In this document: one piece after another, positions 13,401 through 25,064 of the stretch | Layout of the letters: each line of letters begins with the position of its first letter | Numbering within the stretch: the stretch's first letter is position 1 | Origin: Tamarix chinensis | Taxonomy: Eukaryota > Streptophyta > Magnoliopsida > Caryophyllales > Tamaricaceae | Direction: 5' to 3' | Assembly (NCBI GenBank): GCA_030549775.1 | Contig: CM060175.1 | Span: forward strand, 18,272,212-18,336,211 | Length of the DNA stretch: 64,000 nucleotides | Program-made: the position numbers and the translations under genes | Notes under the pieces: generated by a model | The model's input: the letters and a program-made list of their open reading frames with translations, nothing else | What the model was told of the DNA's origin: nothing | The model's database searches: none

Positions 13401-14276
13401 ATGAGGTATTCCTCAAAATTCTACATTCTCCATGGCACAGCCTTGGCCTTTGTTAGCTAAACCATAACATATTAGACTAAACAACAAGAACCCGCGGCTA
13501 GCTACTTCCATATACACAGCCATGCACGGTCATTTCTCTACCAAATGAATAAAATTCATCCGAATGCCGCCGTAAACCAGTTTAGGCTCACTCCACCTAC
13601 TGCCATAATGAGCCAAACAAGTGAACTGGACAGATAGGAGCAGTTAGACCCCGAATTTATGCAGCCACCAGAGGGGCCACAAGCCCACAAAGGATGTATT
13701 GTTGCAAGTAAAATGTCCCATTGGTTTCAGAAGCACTCAGAGGGCTTAACAGCTAGCGTTGCCCCTCTCCCTCTATAACGGACGAACGTCATTGGGTCCC
13801 TTGATTGCAGCTCCTATATATATACATATATATTTCCCACTATAATCCTAAGTTTGGAAATACAATTATCACTATTTTTTCTTAGTACAAATATTTGTTT
13901 CTCTTACAGCTAATTGAGATAAGCCTGAATATCAGATAATTATGCTTCAGATAATGGTTGTGCATCCATTTTGAAGTAGTAACTTATTATTCTGTTTGCT
14001 CTTGACTACATGGTCATTATTATTGCATCAATACAGAAGAAAATCTTTTAAAAAGCTTAGCAAATTGGGAACATATAGTTCCAAATGCAGTATTACTCTC
14101 AAGAAATATCCACAGATTCAAAAAAAAAATGCATATATATGGGTTCATTGTTTGCCTCTTTGTTTTGTTCCATAATTGGATGTAATTGGGTTCACTGTTA
14201 TCTTGTGTATGTTGAGCAAAAATTGATGAGCTTGCTTCTGTGGTATTGATCTAGCTATCCTAAAAAATAACATTAA
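10441..14276. other. CACTA-1 interior, mostly AT-rich
   Basis: Apart from the coiled-coil exon at 11275-11493, I see no coding region. There is an AT run near 11727-11778 and a short poly-C at about 12311-12320. It probably represents introns and non-coding interior of CACTA-1. Confidence 0.5.
11275..11493 (-). pseudogene. Probable C-terminal coiled-coil exon of the Ptta/En-Spm relic
   Basis: The frame encodes a charged heptad-like stretch (EIEQPCARELEMKAVMEQLRANAQ, then Lys/Glu-rich to a stop), as at the C terminus of Ptta/En-Spm proteins. It is on the same strand and downstream of the 16.5-17.3 kb exons, about 5 kb away. The TRIM and long AT-rich sequence lie between. Joining it to that gene is inference. 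Confidence 0.55.
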
Positions 14277-14281
14277 CATAA

Positions 14282-15038
14282 TGTAACACCCCGAGTGGAT
14301 ACGACCACGCGAGGGCTACCTTGGAGTGCTTTCGGGTTGATCGGCTGGCCCCACAAATCAACACGAGTCCTTTCAATGCACTTTGTCCTCACTCACGCAC
14401 TTCCCGAGAAATTTTCAGAAAATTTCTAAAACTTCCCAGAAGGTCACCCATCCTAAAATTGCTCCACCACCAGCACACATAACTATGGAGTTCTTAGGAT
14501 GGAATCACCAAAAAAATGGTATACCGTGTTTGATATAAGTAGCCAGATCAATCCTTATAACACTCCGTTCAAATTGGGGTATTACATTCACCCCCACTTA
14601 AAGAACGCAACGTCCTCGATGCGCCTCAACCAATGACTGTCTCAATACAGTTCATTCCAAGAATCGTCACACTAGGTGACAGACTGGCTTATCCAAGTTC
14701 AGCTCACGGTCGCGGTTTCGCTCCGATACCATTTGTAACAGCCCGAGTGGATACGACCATGTGGGGGCTACCTTGGAGTGCTTTCAGGTTGATCGGCTGG
14801 CCCCACAAATCAACACGAGTCCTTTCAGTGCGATTTGTCCTCACTCACGCACTTCCCGAGAAATTTTCAGAAAATTTCTAAAACTTCCCAGAAGGTCACC
14901 CATCCTAAAATTGCTCCACGACCAGCACACTTAACTATGGAGTTCTTAGGATAGAATCACCAAAAGGATGGTATACCATGTTTGATATAAGTAGCCAGAT
15001 CAATCCTTATAACACTCCGCTTAAATTGGGGTATTACA
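14282..15038 (-). mobile_element. Complete TRIM retrotransposon, 757 bp, TSD CATAA
   Basis: Two 305-bp LTRs (14282-14586 and 14734-15038), both TGTAACA...GGGGTATTACA, enclose only 147 bp. Flanking duplications are CATAA at 14277-14281 and 15039-15043. On the minus strand a primer-binding site TGGTATCGGAGC (14720-14731) lies 2 nt after the 5' LTR and matches the initiator-tRNA-Met type with one change. A polypurine tract (AAGTGGGGGTGAA, about 14587-14599) abuts the 3' LTR. There is no coding capacity; it would depend on another element's proteins. By eye the LTRs differ at about 16 of 305 positions, mostly transitions, with no indels, so the insertion is fairly old. Confidence 0.95.
14720..14731 (-). 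promoter_or_regulatory. TRIM primer-binding site
   Basis: The minus strand reads TGGTATCGGAGC. The usual plant initiator-Met site is TGGTATCAGAGC, so one base differs. It sits 2 nt inside the 5' LTR (14734-15038). Confidence 0.85.
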
Positions 15039-16498
15039 CATAAGGTGAGTTTCTTTATTGTTTACTACAATCATATTCAATATTCTCATGGTAGTCTTAC
15101 TATCTCATATATGTTACATGCGGTAGATTTTGGTCCACAAGCTGAGTGGATCTTCATCTACATAGCATTAATTCGATTCTTTTCACTTCTTTCCTGTAGT
15201 TGACAAAAGAATAATAAGTTACTACTTCAATTCTAGAAAATATGGAAAGACATCCTCAGCTACAATAAATATGAATTTGCATCATTTGCGATGTGAATCT
15301 TTCTCTGCATTTAATATGAATTAAAAAAGTCAATCATATCATGCATGGTTTTGGATCAGTTTATAAAGGAAAGATTATGTATAAGACATATAAGCCCAAC
15401 CATGATGAAGAAGGCATCAAAATCAAGTCACGTAGCTCCCTAGTCATTTGTGCTTCCAATAAATCAATGATGCCTTGCCTTTGATTTATTAATAATGTAA
15501 GAACACTTTAATTAAGGTCAATCGTGCATAAACAAACAATTGGCATGTGACGGCGAAAGGCTGCTCCTTGTTTGAAAGCACGAGTTGGAACTTGCTAGGA
15601 TATGGACCGTAGTAACTTCTGTTATCTGCACTATATTTTGGAATTTACAAGGAAAAAGTTGCTATATAAACAAATAACTATCGTGCTACCTTTCAAGCAA
15701 TGGAGTACATTTCAATAACAATAAATAAATAAATAAATAATAGTAGTGGTTGCTTCGAGGTTAATTAATTAATAATAGTGAGTGAGAGCGCATCTCAGAG
15801 GGGGAGTGAGGGGAAAATACACACATACGCTTTGATGATCATCAGCAACCTACAGATTAGGTAGGACCCAAAACTATGAAATGAAAAGGTCACAGCCGAA
15901 ATAGCATTAATCAATTAACACTCACTGAAAAATCATCCCGACTTTAGCCTCACTTCCTATTAATGTAAAATGATATGTGGGATTCTGCAACTCGTTCCAG
16001 TCTTCTTTCTGAAGGATGAAAAAATAGTGGTGAACTCCTCAGCCTGTATAAAATTGTGTGCTGAATATGTACTAATATGTTTAGCAAGTATCTGATTACT
16101 CCATTTAACTCTATTAGACAAATGAGCTCCAGGTCCTTTATTCTCGTATTCTCCAAAATATAGCAATTGCACCATATGGCAATAACAAATAACTTAATAT
16201 CAGCAAGCCATTGCACACTAGCCTAGTAGCATTGTGCAATTTAACATTGTGTTTGGCATCCCTTAATTTTTTTTCCATGAAGCAACAAATTATTTCCAGA
16301 GGAGCAATCAAAAAACAATGCAGCCCCCTCCCCAAATAGGCACAAAGATATCTATTATTTCATATCGATAAATACATCGAATAGGACGATGGTAATGCTA
16401 GATAGAGATGAAATAGTGTGGAACATGTAAAGAACACAACCTAAGACAGGGCGTGTTGATAATCATCATGTGACAAAAGAAAAATAAGCAAGGCATGT

Positions 16499-17272
16499 TC
16501 AATTAGTATTAATGAGTAGCAGACTTACCTTTTGTTTAGGATGATTCCAATACTTGACTAACCACTTCCATTGGTCAATGTTAATCCCAGGTGGGCATGC
16601 ACGTTCTGCATCTCTAATATTTTTACTGCTTGTAAAATATTTTTTCTTCAGCCTTTCCCTCCATTTCCTATATAGATTCTTACATTGTATATTTATAGCT
16701 CTTTCAACATGCTCTCCACTAGGCAACTCGTATGTTCCCTATATTTTTTGTAAGACCATATTATAATCCAACATATGAGCAACTTCATAATACAATTATG
16801 TAGAATAATAAATACCTTAATCTTTCTATATAGATGATTAAGTACATCTTCAGGCATATCCTTCCATTTTACGACATTAAGGGGGCATATTTCTTTTACC
16901 CAATCAGATCATTCACTAATAAATTGTAATGCTCTTTCCCCCACAAAAAAATAGAACTCTGCTGGAATATCAACCTTAATTTGTGGTGCTTGTGTACGCC
17001 ACAAATTCTTGTATTTAAGAGCTCTACTTAGACCGCGATAAGGCCCTACATAATAATAAGAAGAATATCAACCTTAATTTGTGGTTCTTGTGTACACTAC
17101 AGCCTTAATGATGATGATGATGATATTTTTAAACATAATTCATACCATCTCTCCTTTTCCTTTGATTTTTTGCTCGTTCAGAGGGAGAAAAGGAACCATC
17201 TGGCTGCACATGGGGTGACAAAGCTTGTCTCTCTAACTCAAATATTTTTCCATCTATCTGAGAAGACATGTT
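16499..17272 (-). pseudogene. Ptta/En-Spm transposase (Transposase_24-like) relic, 5' and central exons
   Basis: Minus-strand exon-like blocks follow one another. The first starts at an ATG at about 17268-17270 (MSSQIDGKIFELERQ... then a Lys/Arg-rich stretch). The second begins after an AG near 17046 with GPYRGLSRALKYKNLW and IKVDIPAEF..FVGERALQF and has one in-frame stop. The third (about 16504-16745) is Lys/Arg-rich and ends GINIDQWKWLVKYWNHPKQK. The W..LV.YW segment and the 'IKV.IP...G' segment are typical of the plant Ptta/En-Spm family, which supplies the DNA-binding TNPA-type partner in CACTA elements. The gene follows the TAD/DUF4216 gene on the same strand, as in complete CACTA elements. 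Exon limits are estimates. Confidence 0.75.
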
Positions 17273-18036
17273 ATTATTTCTGGTAAACAAATATACGTAT
17301 TACATCAAATTTCAAAAAAAGGACAAACAAACTAGGATAACTTTAGTAAATGTAGATTATAAGAACAAACAAAATAGGAGAAGAAGAGTAAATAAAAACA
17401 GAATTTAACTAGCACTTATATATAATCATCAGGGAAAAAAAGCATTCATACATGATATACAACTAAAAATAACCATCAAATAAAAAGACGATAAATGTTT
17501 CTCGTGTTAATCACTATTTGAGTCTAACTCATATATACTAGAAAAAGCATATTCATCATCTTCCTCTTGCTCAAGTTCTTCTTCTTGGTCACTTTCCTCT
17601 TCTTCTATAATGTCAACATCCCCATCTACAGTCATGATTTCTGGAGGGACATCAAGTCTTGGTAAAAGAACATCATCCACAACACTATCTTCAATAATGT
17701 TAAGTACTCCATCATTTGTGCCAATATCTGCATGCTCATCCTCACTAGGCTCATCCTCAACAATAGGAAAATTATAGAAGTTACGAGGGATTGTATTTAT
17801 GAAAATTCTCCAATCTGCTTCATTATGTGCCTTTACATAATAAACTTACTTTATTTGGGATGCCAACACAAAGGGCTCTTCTGCACCATGGAAGATCCAT
17901 GGATTATAGTCAGGTTTTATACCTTTTCGAAAAAGATGGAAACACATGGTTTGACCGTAACACTCCCAAAATTTACACATTTTTTTAAAAACAATACTTA
18001 TAAATTAAACTGTAAATTCTGGGGATGCTACCGCCA

Positions 18037-18082
18037 CACTTAGTACCAGACCGGTTCACTCTTACTGTTCTAGTACCAAGTG
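18037..18082. repeat. Subterminal hairpin of E2
   Basis: CACTTAGTACC (18037-18047) pairs with AGTACCAAGTG (18072-18082) with mismatches at the inner end and one internal A/C. It is the homologue of the perfect 11-bp stem in E1. Confidence 0.7.
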
Positions 18083-18672
18083 CTAAGGCTAAAGAAAACA
18101 ACTCATAACATTATTAGATAGTCCAAATTCATAAATATGGGAATTAGGTACGCATAAGTCTTTATACAATCCAAAATACGAGTGTAGTTTTTCAAGGAAA
18201 AGAAATAACTACAATAATAAAATTGTTTTTGAAGTGCTCAACATAATTAAAAGAAAATAGGGATAAAAATCTCAATGAAAACCAGCCACGCCACTCTAGA
18301 ACTGATTTGGCCCAATCATCACTCAGCCCCAGCTGATGTCCCATAGACATCTATTGCATCAAAATAAACATCTCCTACCTGCACCAAGTCAAATGGGCCT
18401 TAAACTCGTGGGAATGAGCAGCGCCCATAAAAGGGGTAATCGGTACACTACATACTGAGTAAGGTAATAGAGCACTAAGGCCAGCACATAATTCACACAG
18501 CCAATGCATCATAATAAAAGGCATAAAATTCAATCATATTGGCACAAGATAGAATAAATGATTAGGTGAAATATCATGATTCCATACCGATCAGATTAGT
18601 TACTTCATCCAGCCTTTATCAAATTTATTTCACACCATGCTCTTTATCAAATCCATACAAGTATGGGAACCC

Positions 18673-19000
18673 CACTATTTTAGCCGGTAGATTAATCGCA
18701 AGGGCACATGCCCTGCCACTATTTTAGTCGGTGGATCGGTCGTGAGGGTAACATACCCTGCCACTATTATATACTGGTAGATCGGTTTGGCCCCTTCTCG
18801 TATGGTGTTCCATTCTAAATAATTAGTGTCTTCCCACATCTTAACAACATATATCGTTTGGTTTGTTGAGCTCGGGATCCCCCACTATTATAGCCGGTGG
18901 ATCCGTCGTGAGGGTGCATGCCCTGCGACTATTTTAGCCGGTGGATCGGTCACGAGGGAATTATTCCCTGCCACTATTTTAGCTGGTAGATCGGTCTAGG
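18673..19000. repeat. Box array of E2: six copies
   Basis: CCACTATTWTA..CGGTGGATCGGT-like boxes start near 18673, 18716, 18768, 18882, 18927 and 18970. Between them runs text like 'gagggtaacataccctg', which differs from the E1 and E3 spacers while the box itself is kept. Confidence 0.8.
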
Positions 19001-19154
19001 CCCGACTCAACATCTTCCATTTTACGTATTTAATATTTTAAGTATCTTATTCAGATGCTCATTTCAAGACATGCAAATCAAACTCCTACCATGCTTACTC
19101 CTCAACTCAGGTTAACCACTTCAACCCTAGTTAACCATCCCACCATAGTTCACC

Positions 19155-19560
19155 ATGACGTACCCTAACACCCATGCAACCCTAGCTCTCATGCAAACCC
19201 TAACTCCACGTAGACCGCACTCCCATGCAAACCCAAGCTCTCATGCAAATCCTAACTCCATGTAAACCACACTTCCATGCAACCCTAACTCCCATGCAAA
19301 CCCTAGCTCCACGTAAATCACACTTCCATGCAACCCTAACTCCCATGCAAACCCTAGCTCCACGTAAGCCACACTTCCATGCAACCCTAATTCCCATGCA
19401 AACCCTAACTCCAAGTAAACCACACTTCCATGCAACCCTAACTCCCATGTAAACCCTAGCTCCACATGAACCACACTTTCATGCAACATTAACACCATCA
19501 TGCAAAACCCTAACACCATGTAATATTAATACCACCATGCGAAACCCTAACATGCATGTC
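19155..19560. repeat. 51-bp minisatellite in E2
   Basis: A 51-bp unit (catgcaaaccctagctcc followed by acgtaaaccacacttc and 'catgcaaccctaactcc') is repeated about five times between roughly 19190 and 19480, with degenerate copies on both sides. Because 51 is a multiple of three, all frames stay open and give 17-residue repeat peptides. These are not genes. The unit holds AACCCTA heptamers like half-units of the plant telomere repeat. Confidence 0.85.
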
Positions 19561-19910
19561 TTAAGGCCACAACATATACCATCACGTATACAATATTTAA
19601 TCACATATAGTACACATGCCATACAAAAACATACTTCAACTCCACGTTATACCACATACGAAATAATTAATAATGATAAACATAGGATACATAGCATGCG
19701 AAGCATATAACACATATAAGCACACAAAAGGCCTTAGCACCCCTTACCTGAAATGACACCAGTCTTGGAGCACGCTCCTACGCCTCCTTAGGGCTTTGAC
19801 CAAATAATAACATTAACAAAATTCTAAATTTTCTAAAGATACAGAAATAATAGAAATATTATAAAAGTTGATAATATAGGGTTGAAGACTTTACTCTAAT
19901 AACAATGATG

Positions 19911-19911
19911 A

Positions 19912-19962
<51 letters not shown>

Positions 19963-19963
19963 C

Positions 19964-20013
<50 letters not shown>

Positions 20014-20137
20014 AAAAACCATAATGATATTGTAGAAAATAATAATAATCATAATGGTAATAATATTAAGGATAATATTTGAAGATAAAAAATGAAGTAG
20101 GGTTTCTACCATACATTGAAAAATACTAAACTTAATA

Positions 20138-20227
<90 letters not shown>

Positions 20228-20351
20228 AAAAACCATAATGATATTGTAGAAAATAATAATAATCATAATGGTAATAATATTAAGGATAATATTTGAAGAT
20301 AAAAAATGAAGTAGGGTTTCTACCATACATTGAAAAATACTAAACTTAATA

Positions 20352-20407
<56 letters not shown>

Positions 20408-20549
20408 CAACAACAACAATCGCATAACAATAATAATACTAATAATAGCAAAACTAATAGTAAAGTAGTTGTAATATTAATAATGAAATAATTATAATAG
20501 TAATTCAAAATAGTAATAATAAAAATAATAATTATAATAATAAACACAT

Positions 20550-20583
<34 letters not shown>

Positions 20584-20600
20584 GAAATAAGAAGAAGAAT
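19911..20600. repeat. AAT/GAT microsatellites with an exact 214-bp tandem duplication
   Basis: The order is (AAT)n(GAT)n-X-(AAT)n(GAT)n-X-(AAT)n, where X is a unique block of about 125 bp starting gataaaaacc. X copies begin at 20011 and 20225, a 214-bp offset, and look identical by eye. More AAT tracts follow to about 20590 and near 20709-20740. Confidence 0.9.
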
Positions 20601-20705
20601 AATAATAAAATCAAATTAAAAATACAATAGGGCTTCAGCCCTCAACAGAAATAATAACAAAAACACTAATACTAATAATAACAATAATACATATTAAAAA
20701 TATAG

Positions 20706-20741
<36 letters not shown>

Positions 20742-20822
20742 TTTCTATTCAAATAAATGAAATAAAATAAATTAAGGCTTATGAAAATAGGGAAAAGGGT
20801 TGAGAGGGTTTAGGGTTCAACC

Positions 20823-21345
20823 TTAGGCTGGTGGAGATAGGCGGCACTGACGGTGGTTCACGACGACGGCGGCGGTGGCCGGAGAAAGAGGAGAAAGGGG
20901 GAAAAGTTGAATGTTGGAAAAAAGATAGGGAGAATGGAGGTGGAAGTTGGGATGTTTAAGAATTCCTAGAGGGAGAGGAGCGGAATGGAGGTGGCGGCGC
21001 ACGGCGGCGGTGGTGGTGGCCGAATGGAGAAGGAGGGAAAGAGAGGAGGAGAGGGAGGAAGAGGAAAAAAAGGGTAGGGGAAGGTAGAGGGTGGTCTGCA
21101 GAATAATTTGAGAGGTAAAAGAAGTGGCGGAAGTGGCAAAGGAGGTGGCTAATGGTGGTTCGAAGGGTGGCGGAGACAGAAAAAATAGGTTGGTTGGGAA
21201 GGGGACGTCGTACAGCCGGGGTGGCTTGTGTAAGAAGAATCGAAGGATATGGGACATTTGGTTAACTAGAGGGCGGTGGAAAGAAGATTTTAGTAGGCCG
21301 AATGGGTGCAGGAGTTGGCCGGAGACGGCGAACTAGGCGTCTAAA
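20823..21345 (-). other. Ser/Pro-rich open segment of E2 shared with E4
   Basis: About 60 nt after the TATA box the minus strand reads AVSGQL..PFGLLKSSFHRPLVNQ and continues through LRFFLH, PLATSFATSATSFTSQ, LHSATTTAAVRRH and RLSPPA to a stop at 20823. The plus strand of E4 encodes the same text with in-frame indels (PLATSSAAKAASFTSQ, LHSATTAAAVRRH, RLSPPTFG-stop). An ATG opens the last 144 codons in E2 (21257), but E4 has no ATG there and has a frameshift near the middle. There is no known domain. It may be an LTR leader with low-complexity coding drift rather than a protein. Confidence 0.5.
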
Positions 21346-21415
21346 GGAGTGGCAATGACAGGTCAGGATATTCTGGGTAAGGATCAAAGGTTCGACCCTT
21401 CCTGGTTATGGGGGG

Positions 21416-21423
21416 TATTTATA
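21416..21423 (-). promoter_or_regulatory. TATA box of LTR E2
   Basis: The minus strand reads CTATAAATACCCCCC. The plus strand of E4 has CTATAAATACCCTCAC at the matching place. A conserved open segment follows on the same strand. Confidence 0.75.
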
Positions 21424-23402
21424 GAGAAAATGAAGAGAGGTAGGGTTCTATGGGTCGGCTAGAGAGTAGAACCAGTAGGGTTAGGGTCATCGTTGGCGAT
21501 AGTTGACCGGTGGCAGCAATTTTCGAGGGAGGGGGTTTGTGCGCAGGAGAGAGAGAGGAAAATGTGCGAGGAGAGGGGATTTAGTGGGGTGAATGGGTTG
21601 CGAGTCAGAAGGGGAGAGGCCGGAAATGAGTATCGGCTAGTCAATGGCGCGATTAGCAACGAAAAACCAGGGAAGTGGCAGCAGCGACGTTGTAGGTTGT
21701 CGGCGTCGAACGGGGCTGGGGAAGGAGAAAGGAGGAAGAAAAGGGTGGACCGGCAGTCCAAAAGAAAAAGAAAGAAAGGAAAAGGAGGAAAGAACCGAGC
21801 AATCGGGTGGTGGTTACTTTTTTTTTAACAAAATGCGGCGTACAGGGAAACAAAGAAGCAAAACATGGCACTGTGAGGGAGAAGGTGGCTGTGCGGGTTG
21901 GGTCGCACCGAAGAAGGGAAGGAGGGAGGGAGGACTTGGGCCACTGGGCTAGCCCAGGTCGGGGAGGAGAAAAAGAAAAAGAAAAGGAGAAGAAAGAAAA
22001 AGAAAGAAAAAAAAGGAAAAGAAAGAAAGAAAAGGAAAAAGGAAAAGAGAAAAATAGTTAGGTTGGGTATTTAAATTAATTAAAATACTTAGGATATTTA
22101 AAAATAATAATATTTAAATCCCTTTTTAGGGTAAATTAGGATTTTTAAAAGATTTTCCATAAATTCCATTTTAATTAACAAAGAACCCTAAATTTAATAA
22201 ATTAAAATATTTATAAAATTCCCATTAATATGAAACTACTTTATCCCAGTTATTTTAAATAAAATAATTAATTTAATTAATTTTTAAAATAAAATCCTTA
22301 ATTAGTTAAAAGACTCAAATTTCCTCTAATTAAAATACTTATAAATTTCTTATTAATTTTCCCTAATTAATTTCCTTTTATCTTAATAAAAATAAATTAT
22401 TTAATTAATTTTTATAATAAAATCTTATTTAATAATAAATAATAAAATTAGATTTTTCGGGGTATTTCATTGACGATCTTGTACATAGTAATTCTGATAA
22501 TGCTGACAAGGACACCTCAACTTTATTCCCAAGGTAGGATTGACATCCTTAAAAGCAAAATCTAAAAATTATCTAACACCTCTTTGATAAGCCTCTTGTT
22601 GCCTACCATGAAACCCTTGAATCTACATCCAACTCCTATCAAATTCCATCATAATGTCAAAGACAAACAAACTCAAATGTCATACGATAAACCATAATGA
22701 ACCATAAAATATATTCAATCAAACTCCAATGTACTAGGTTCAATCATAACAAAAATATGAAAGAAAGAAAGAAAAGGGTGAGACTCTTTTGAATACCTTT
22801 TCAATAACTCATATGAAATATGAGGTAAAAACTCCAATTATTAATTTTACTTATGATTCTTCAAAGGAGGAAGCAAAAGGTGTTGCTTATTGGTGGAGAT
22901 ATATGGTAGAAAATGGACATGAATATTTAGTCTTATATAGTTAAGATGCTTGTCTTAGTCTGAATTATGCAAGTATTCATATTTTCTGTTAAAAACCATG
23001 AATTTCAATTGGAGATGATGGAGTGAAACAATGCTTATGTTCGAACAGAAAATAATCAGTGGTAATTAGTGTGCGCTTCCGACCCAAAATTAAATCCTAG
23101 CATAGAAAACAGTTGAGAAAATTAATCATGCCATTAAAGAATTTTATTTATTGACTCTTGACTTCTGTGGCAATTAAGACCTAGCGCAATATTTCTACTA
23201 TTCTTGTATGCTAATGCCACCCTCTATTCTTCATGACACATTGAAAAATGGAAGCATGGTATCTACATATACAATTATTAAATGCCGTTTAAATGGATCG
23301 ATCACAAATCCACATGCAAGAAACATCAGCCGCATAATGAAATGTCTTTTTACCTTATGTTTTCTTTTCACCTTATAAGTTATAATCAATAAAAACTCTG
23401 AT

Positions 23403-23420
23403 GTAGACCTTATTATTATG

Positions 23421-23474
<54 letters not shown>

Positions 23475-23475
23475 A
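23403..23475. repeat. (ATT)n microsatellite in CACTA-1
   Basis: A run of ATT units with one GATT interruption near its start. Nothing else of note lies nearby. The flanking 22650-25060 stretch is CACTA-1 interior with no recognisable coding block, probably the 5' flank of the transposase genes. Confidence 0.9.
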
Positions 23476-25064
23476 TACTATATTACATATTAAGGTGAAT
23501 TAAAATTTTATTTTTCTAATTAGGTTAATCATATATATTTTTTAATTAATTAGGTTAGTTTTTTAATTTAAATTTTAAATTATGCACAATCTTTACATGA
23601 CTTTACTCAATTAATCATGCCATTAAGACACTATCAGATGGACTTGTTTGCTAACGCCACCCTCTATTCTTCATCCTCTACTGGCTACTTTACATACTGC
23701 TAGTAGTACTAAGTCTAGAAGCTGAAAAATAATACTACACAATCAAATAGGCCTTTATTTAATTATTTAATTCTTTTCCAATCCATGCTGCCCTCTAAAT
23801 CCCCAAAACGAGACTCTACACTTATTGGTTAAGTTATGGATCTACAGTTGGGATCAGTTTATTTACACTACAGTAGATTAACGATGCTAGTCGATAATCT
23901 ACAGGCCAAATATAACCACATCCAACCACTGCCCCTTTTACTTTTATAGTCAGTCAAGAGTTAGTGCCATAAAGTATGTATATAGACAGAGGTGGTGAAT
24001 AAAAGGGCAAGTCATTGATCACCCAACTTCTGCGTATCTTTGTCTCTGCTCTAAATTCCTATTTTTCCTAACTATTCTGTCATTAGTTTGTTATACATGG
24101 ACGAACTATCGTTAGCAATTTCAACTTTCTATTTATAATTTCTATCTTCCTTTTCCCAACTTCTTCTTTGTTCATTTTTCAACTTCGAAAAAAATGCATT
24201 AAAGAATCAAATGACACTATGATGAGTGATTATGATTTCTACCAGGTCATTTCAATAACTATACATATTCATTGTTTGTGGTGCCCGCGCTCTCCTTTTA
24301 CTATGTTACCAAAACAATTCCAGAACCTATTAACAACTTTGATAAGCTTAGAAACTGAATCAGTTCGGAGCGCTTACCTTTCCTCTGCCAACAAAAAAAA
24401 ATTGAATCGAGGGCTGAAGTTATGGAGATACTAATGGGGAAGAAGAACGAGAGAGGATTAGAAGATAAACGGATTGGAAGGTTGTAGAGGAAGAACAAAT
24501 GGCTGAGATGACGTTTTCAGCTATGAATGAAGGGTTCGGTAAGGAAAACACTTGAGATGGATAATGGATCATGCAGTTGCTTGTTGTTCTCCTTAGCTGT
24601 GCGGTTCTGCTGTCGAGCCTCACTGGTTTCTGCAGTCTGTCATGGTGGCGACAGATAGCAGCTAGTGGTGTGGTGGTGACTGGTGCAACATTGGCTGTGG
24701 TCGAAGGGCAGAAGACAAGGAAATGACTAAGGAGGTCGGGATTTCAAAAATAAGAAATATAAGAACAAAATAGAGAGAAAGAAAGGGGCAACTATGGCTC
24801 GCTCCTATGCCGGTAAAATATGCGTGTCCTGGCCGTGGGAGTTGCCAAACAGATCAATAATTAATCTATCCTTTTCTCTGTAAAATAGGTGTTCATTTAG
24901 TTGCGAGCATCTATACATTTTTAAAACAAAATTTATTACTAATATATATATTTTTTTGTATATATAATAAAAATATTAAAAATAATATTAGAACAATATT
25001 TTTGAACATAAATATTATAATAAGTATAATTTTATATCATAACTTATTATATATATTATAATCA

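Larger units (their letters stand above)
17956..22469 (-). mobile_element. E2: giant solo LTR, 4,514 bp, TSD TTGAC, inside CACTA-1
   Basis: The element starts CGTAACACTCCC (TG decayed to CG) and ends GGGGTATTTCA. It is flanked by TTGAC at 17951-17955 and 22470-22474, and removing it restores the TAD coding frame of the CACTA transposase, which confirms the ends. The layout is collinear with E1: subterminal hairpin (18037-18082), box array (18673-19000), a 51-bp minisatellite, the palindrome-like GGAGCACGCTCC (19767-19778), AAT/GAT microsatellites, and a Ser/Pro-coding GC segment with a minus-strand TATA box at 21416-21423. Its length equals that of E1, although the microsatellites differ, so the equality is probably chance. 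No internal domain or second LTR is present. Confidence 0.92.
17508..22650 (-). pseudogene. Broken CACTA transposase gene: TAD domain joined to DUF4216 tail, split by E2
   Basis: On the minus strand, 22650-22470 reads an N-terminal transposase-associated domain (TAD). It shows YQRGVR, FLDFAF and then LRCPCQHYQNYY, where the family has RCPC..C.N. After E2 and its TTGAC duplication, the frame resumes at 17955 with HLFRKGIKPDYNPWIFHGAE, the classic TAD end (HL...G....Y..W.FHGE). The next residues, EPFVLASQIK-stop-VYYVK..DW, look like the C-terminal DUF4216 region (PFVLASQ..QVYYV). A very acidic Glu/Asp-rich tail follows, ending at a stop at 17508-17510. The whole Transposase_21 core between these domains is missing. 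There is an in-frame TAA where the family has Gln and another stop inside the TAD. The gene is dead by internal deletion, point mutation and insertion. Confidence 0.8.

Noticed and set aside
19200..19519. Repetitive open frames on both strands
   Set aside because: The 51-bp minisatellite keeps all frames in phase. There is no composition or start supporting a gene.
2686..22469. Giant elements as TIR DNA transposons (terminal inverted TGTAATACCC)
   Set aside because: The inverted match is only about 10 bp, the duplications are 5 bp, and a TATA box and 3' motif order fit LTRs. LTR ends commonly show such short inversions.
24168..24623. Frames in the right part of CACTA-1
   Set aside because: Short frames on both strands, with no family resemblance. 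Likely the non-coding 5' flank of the transposase genes.
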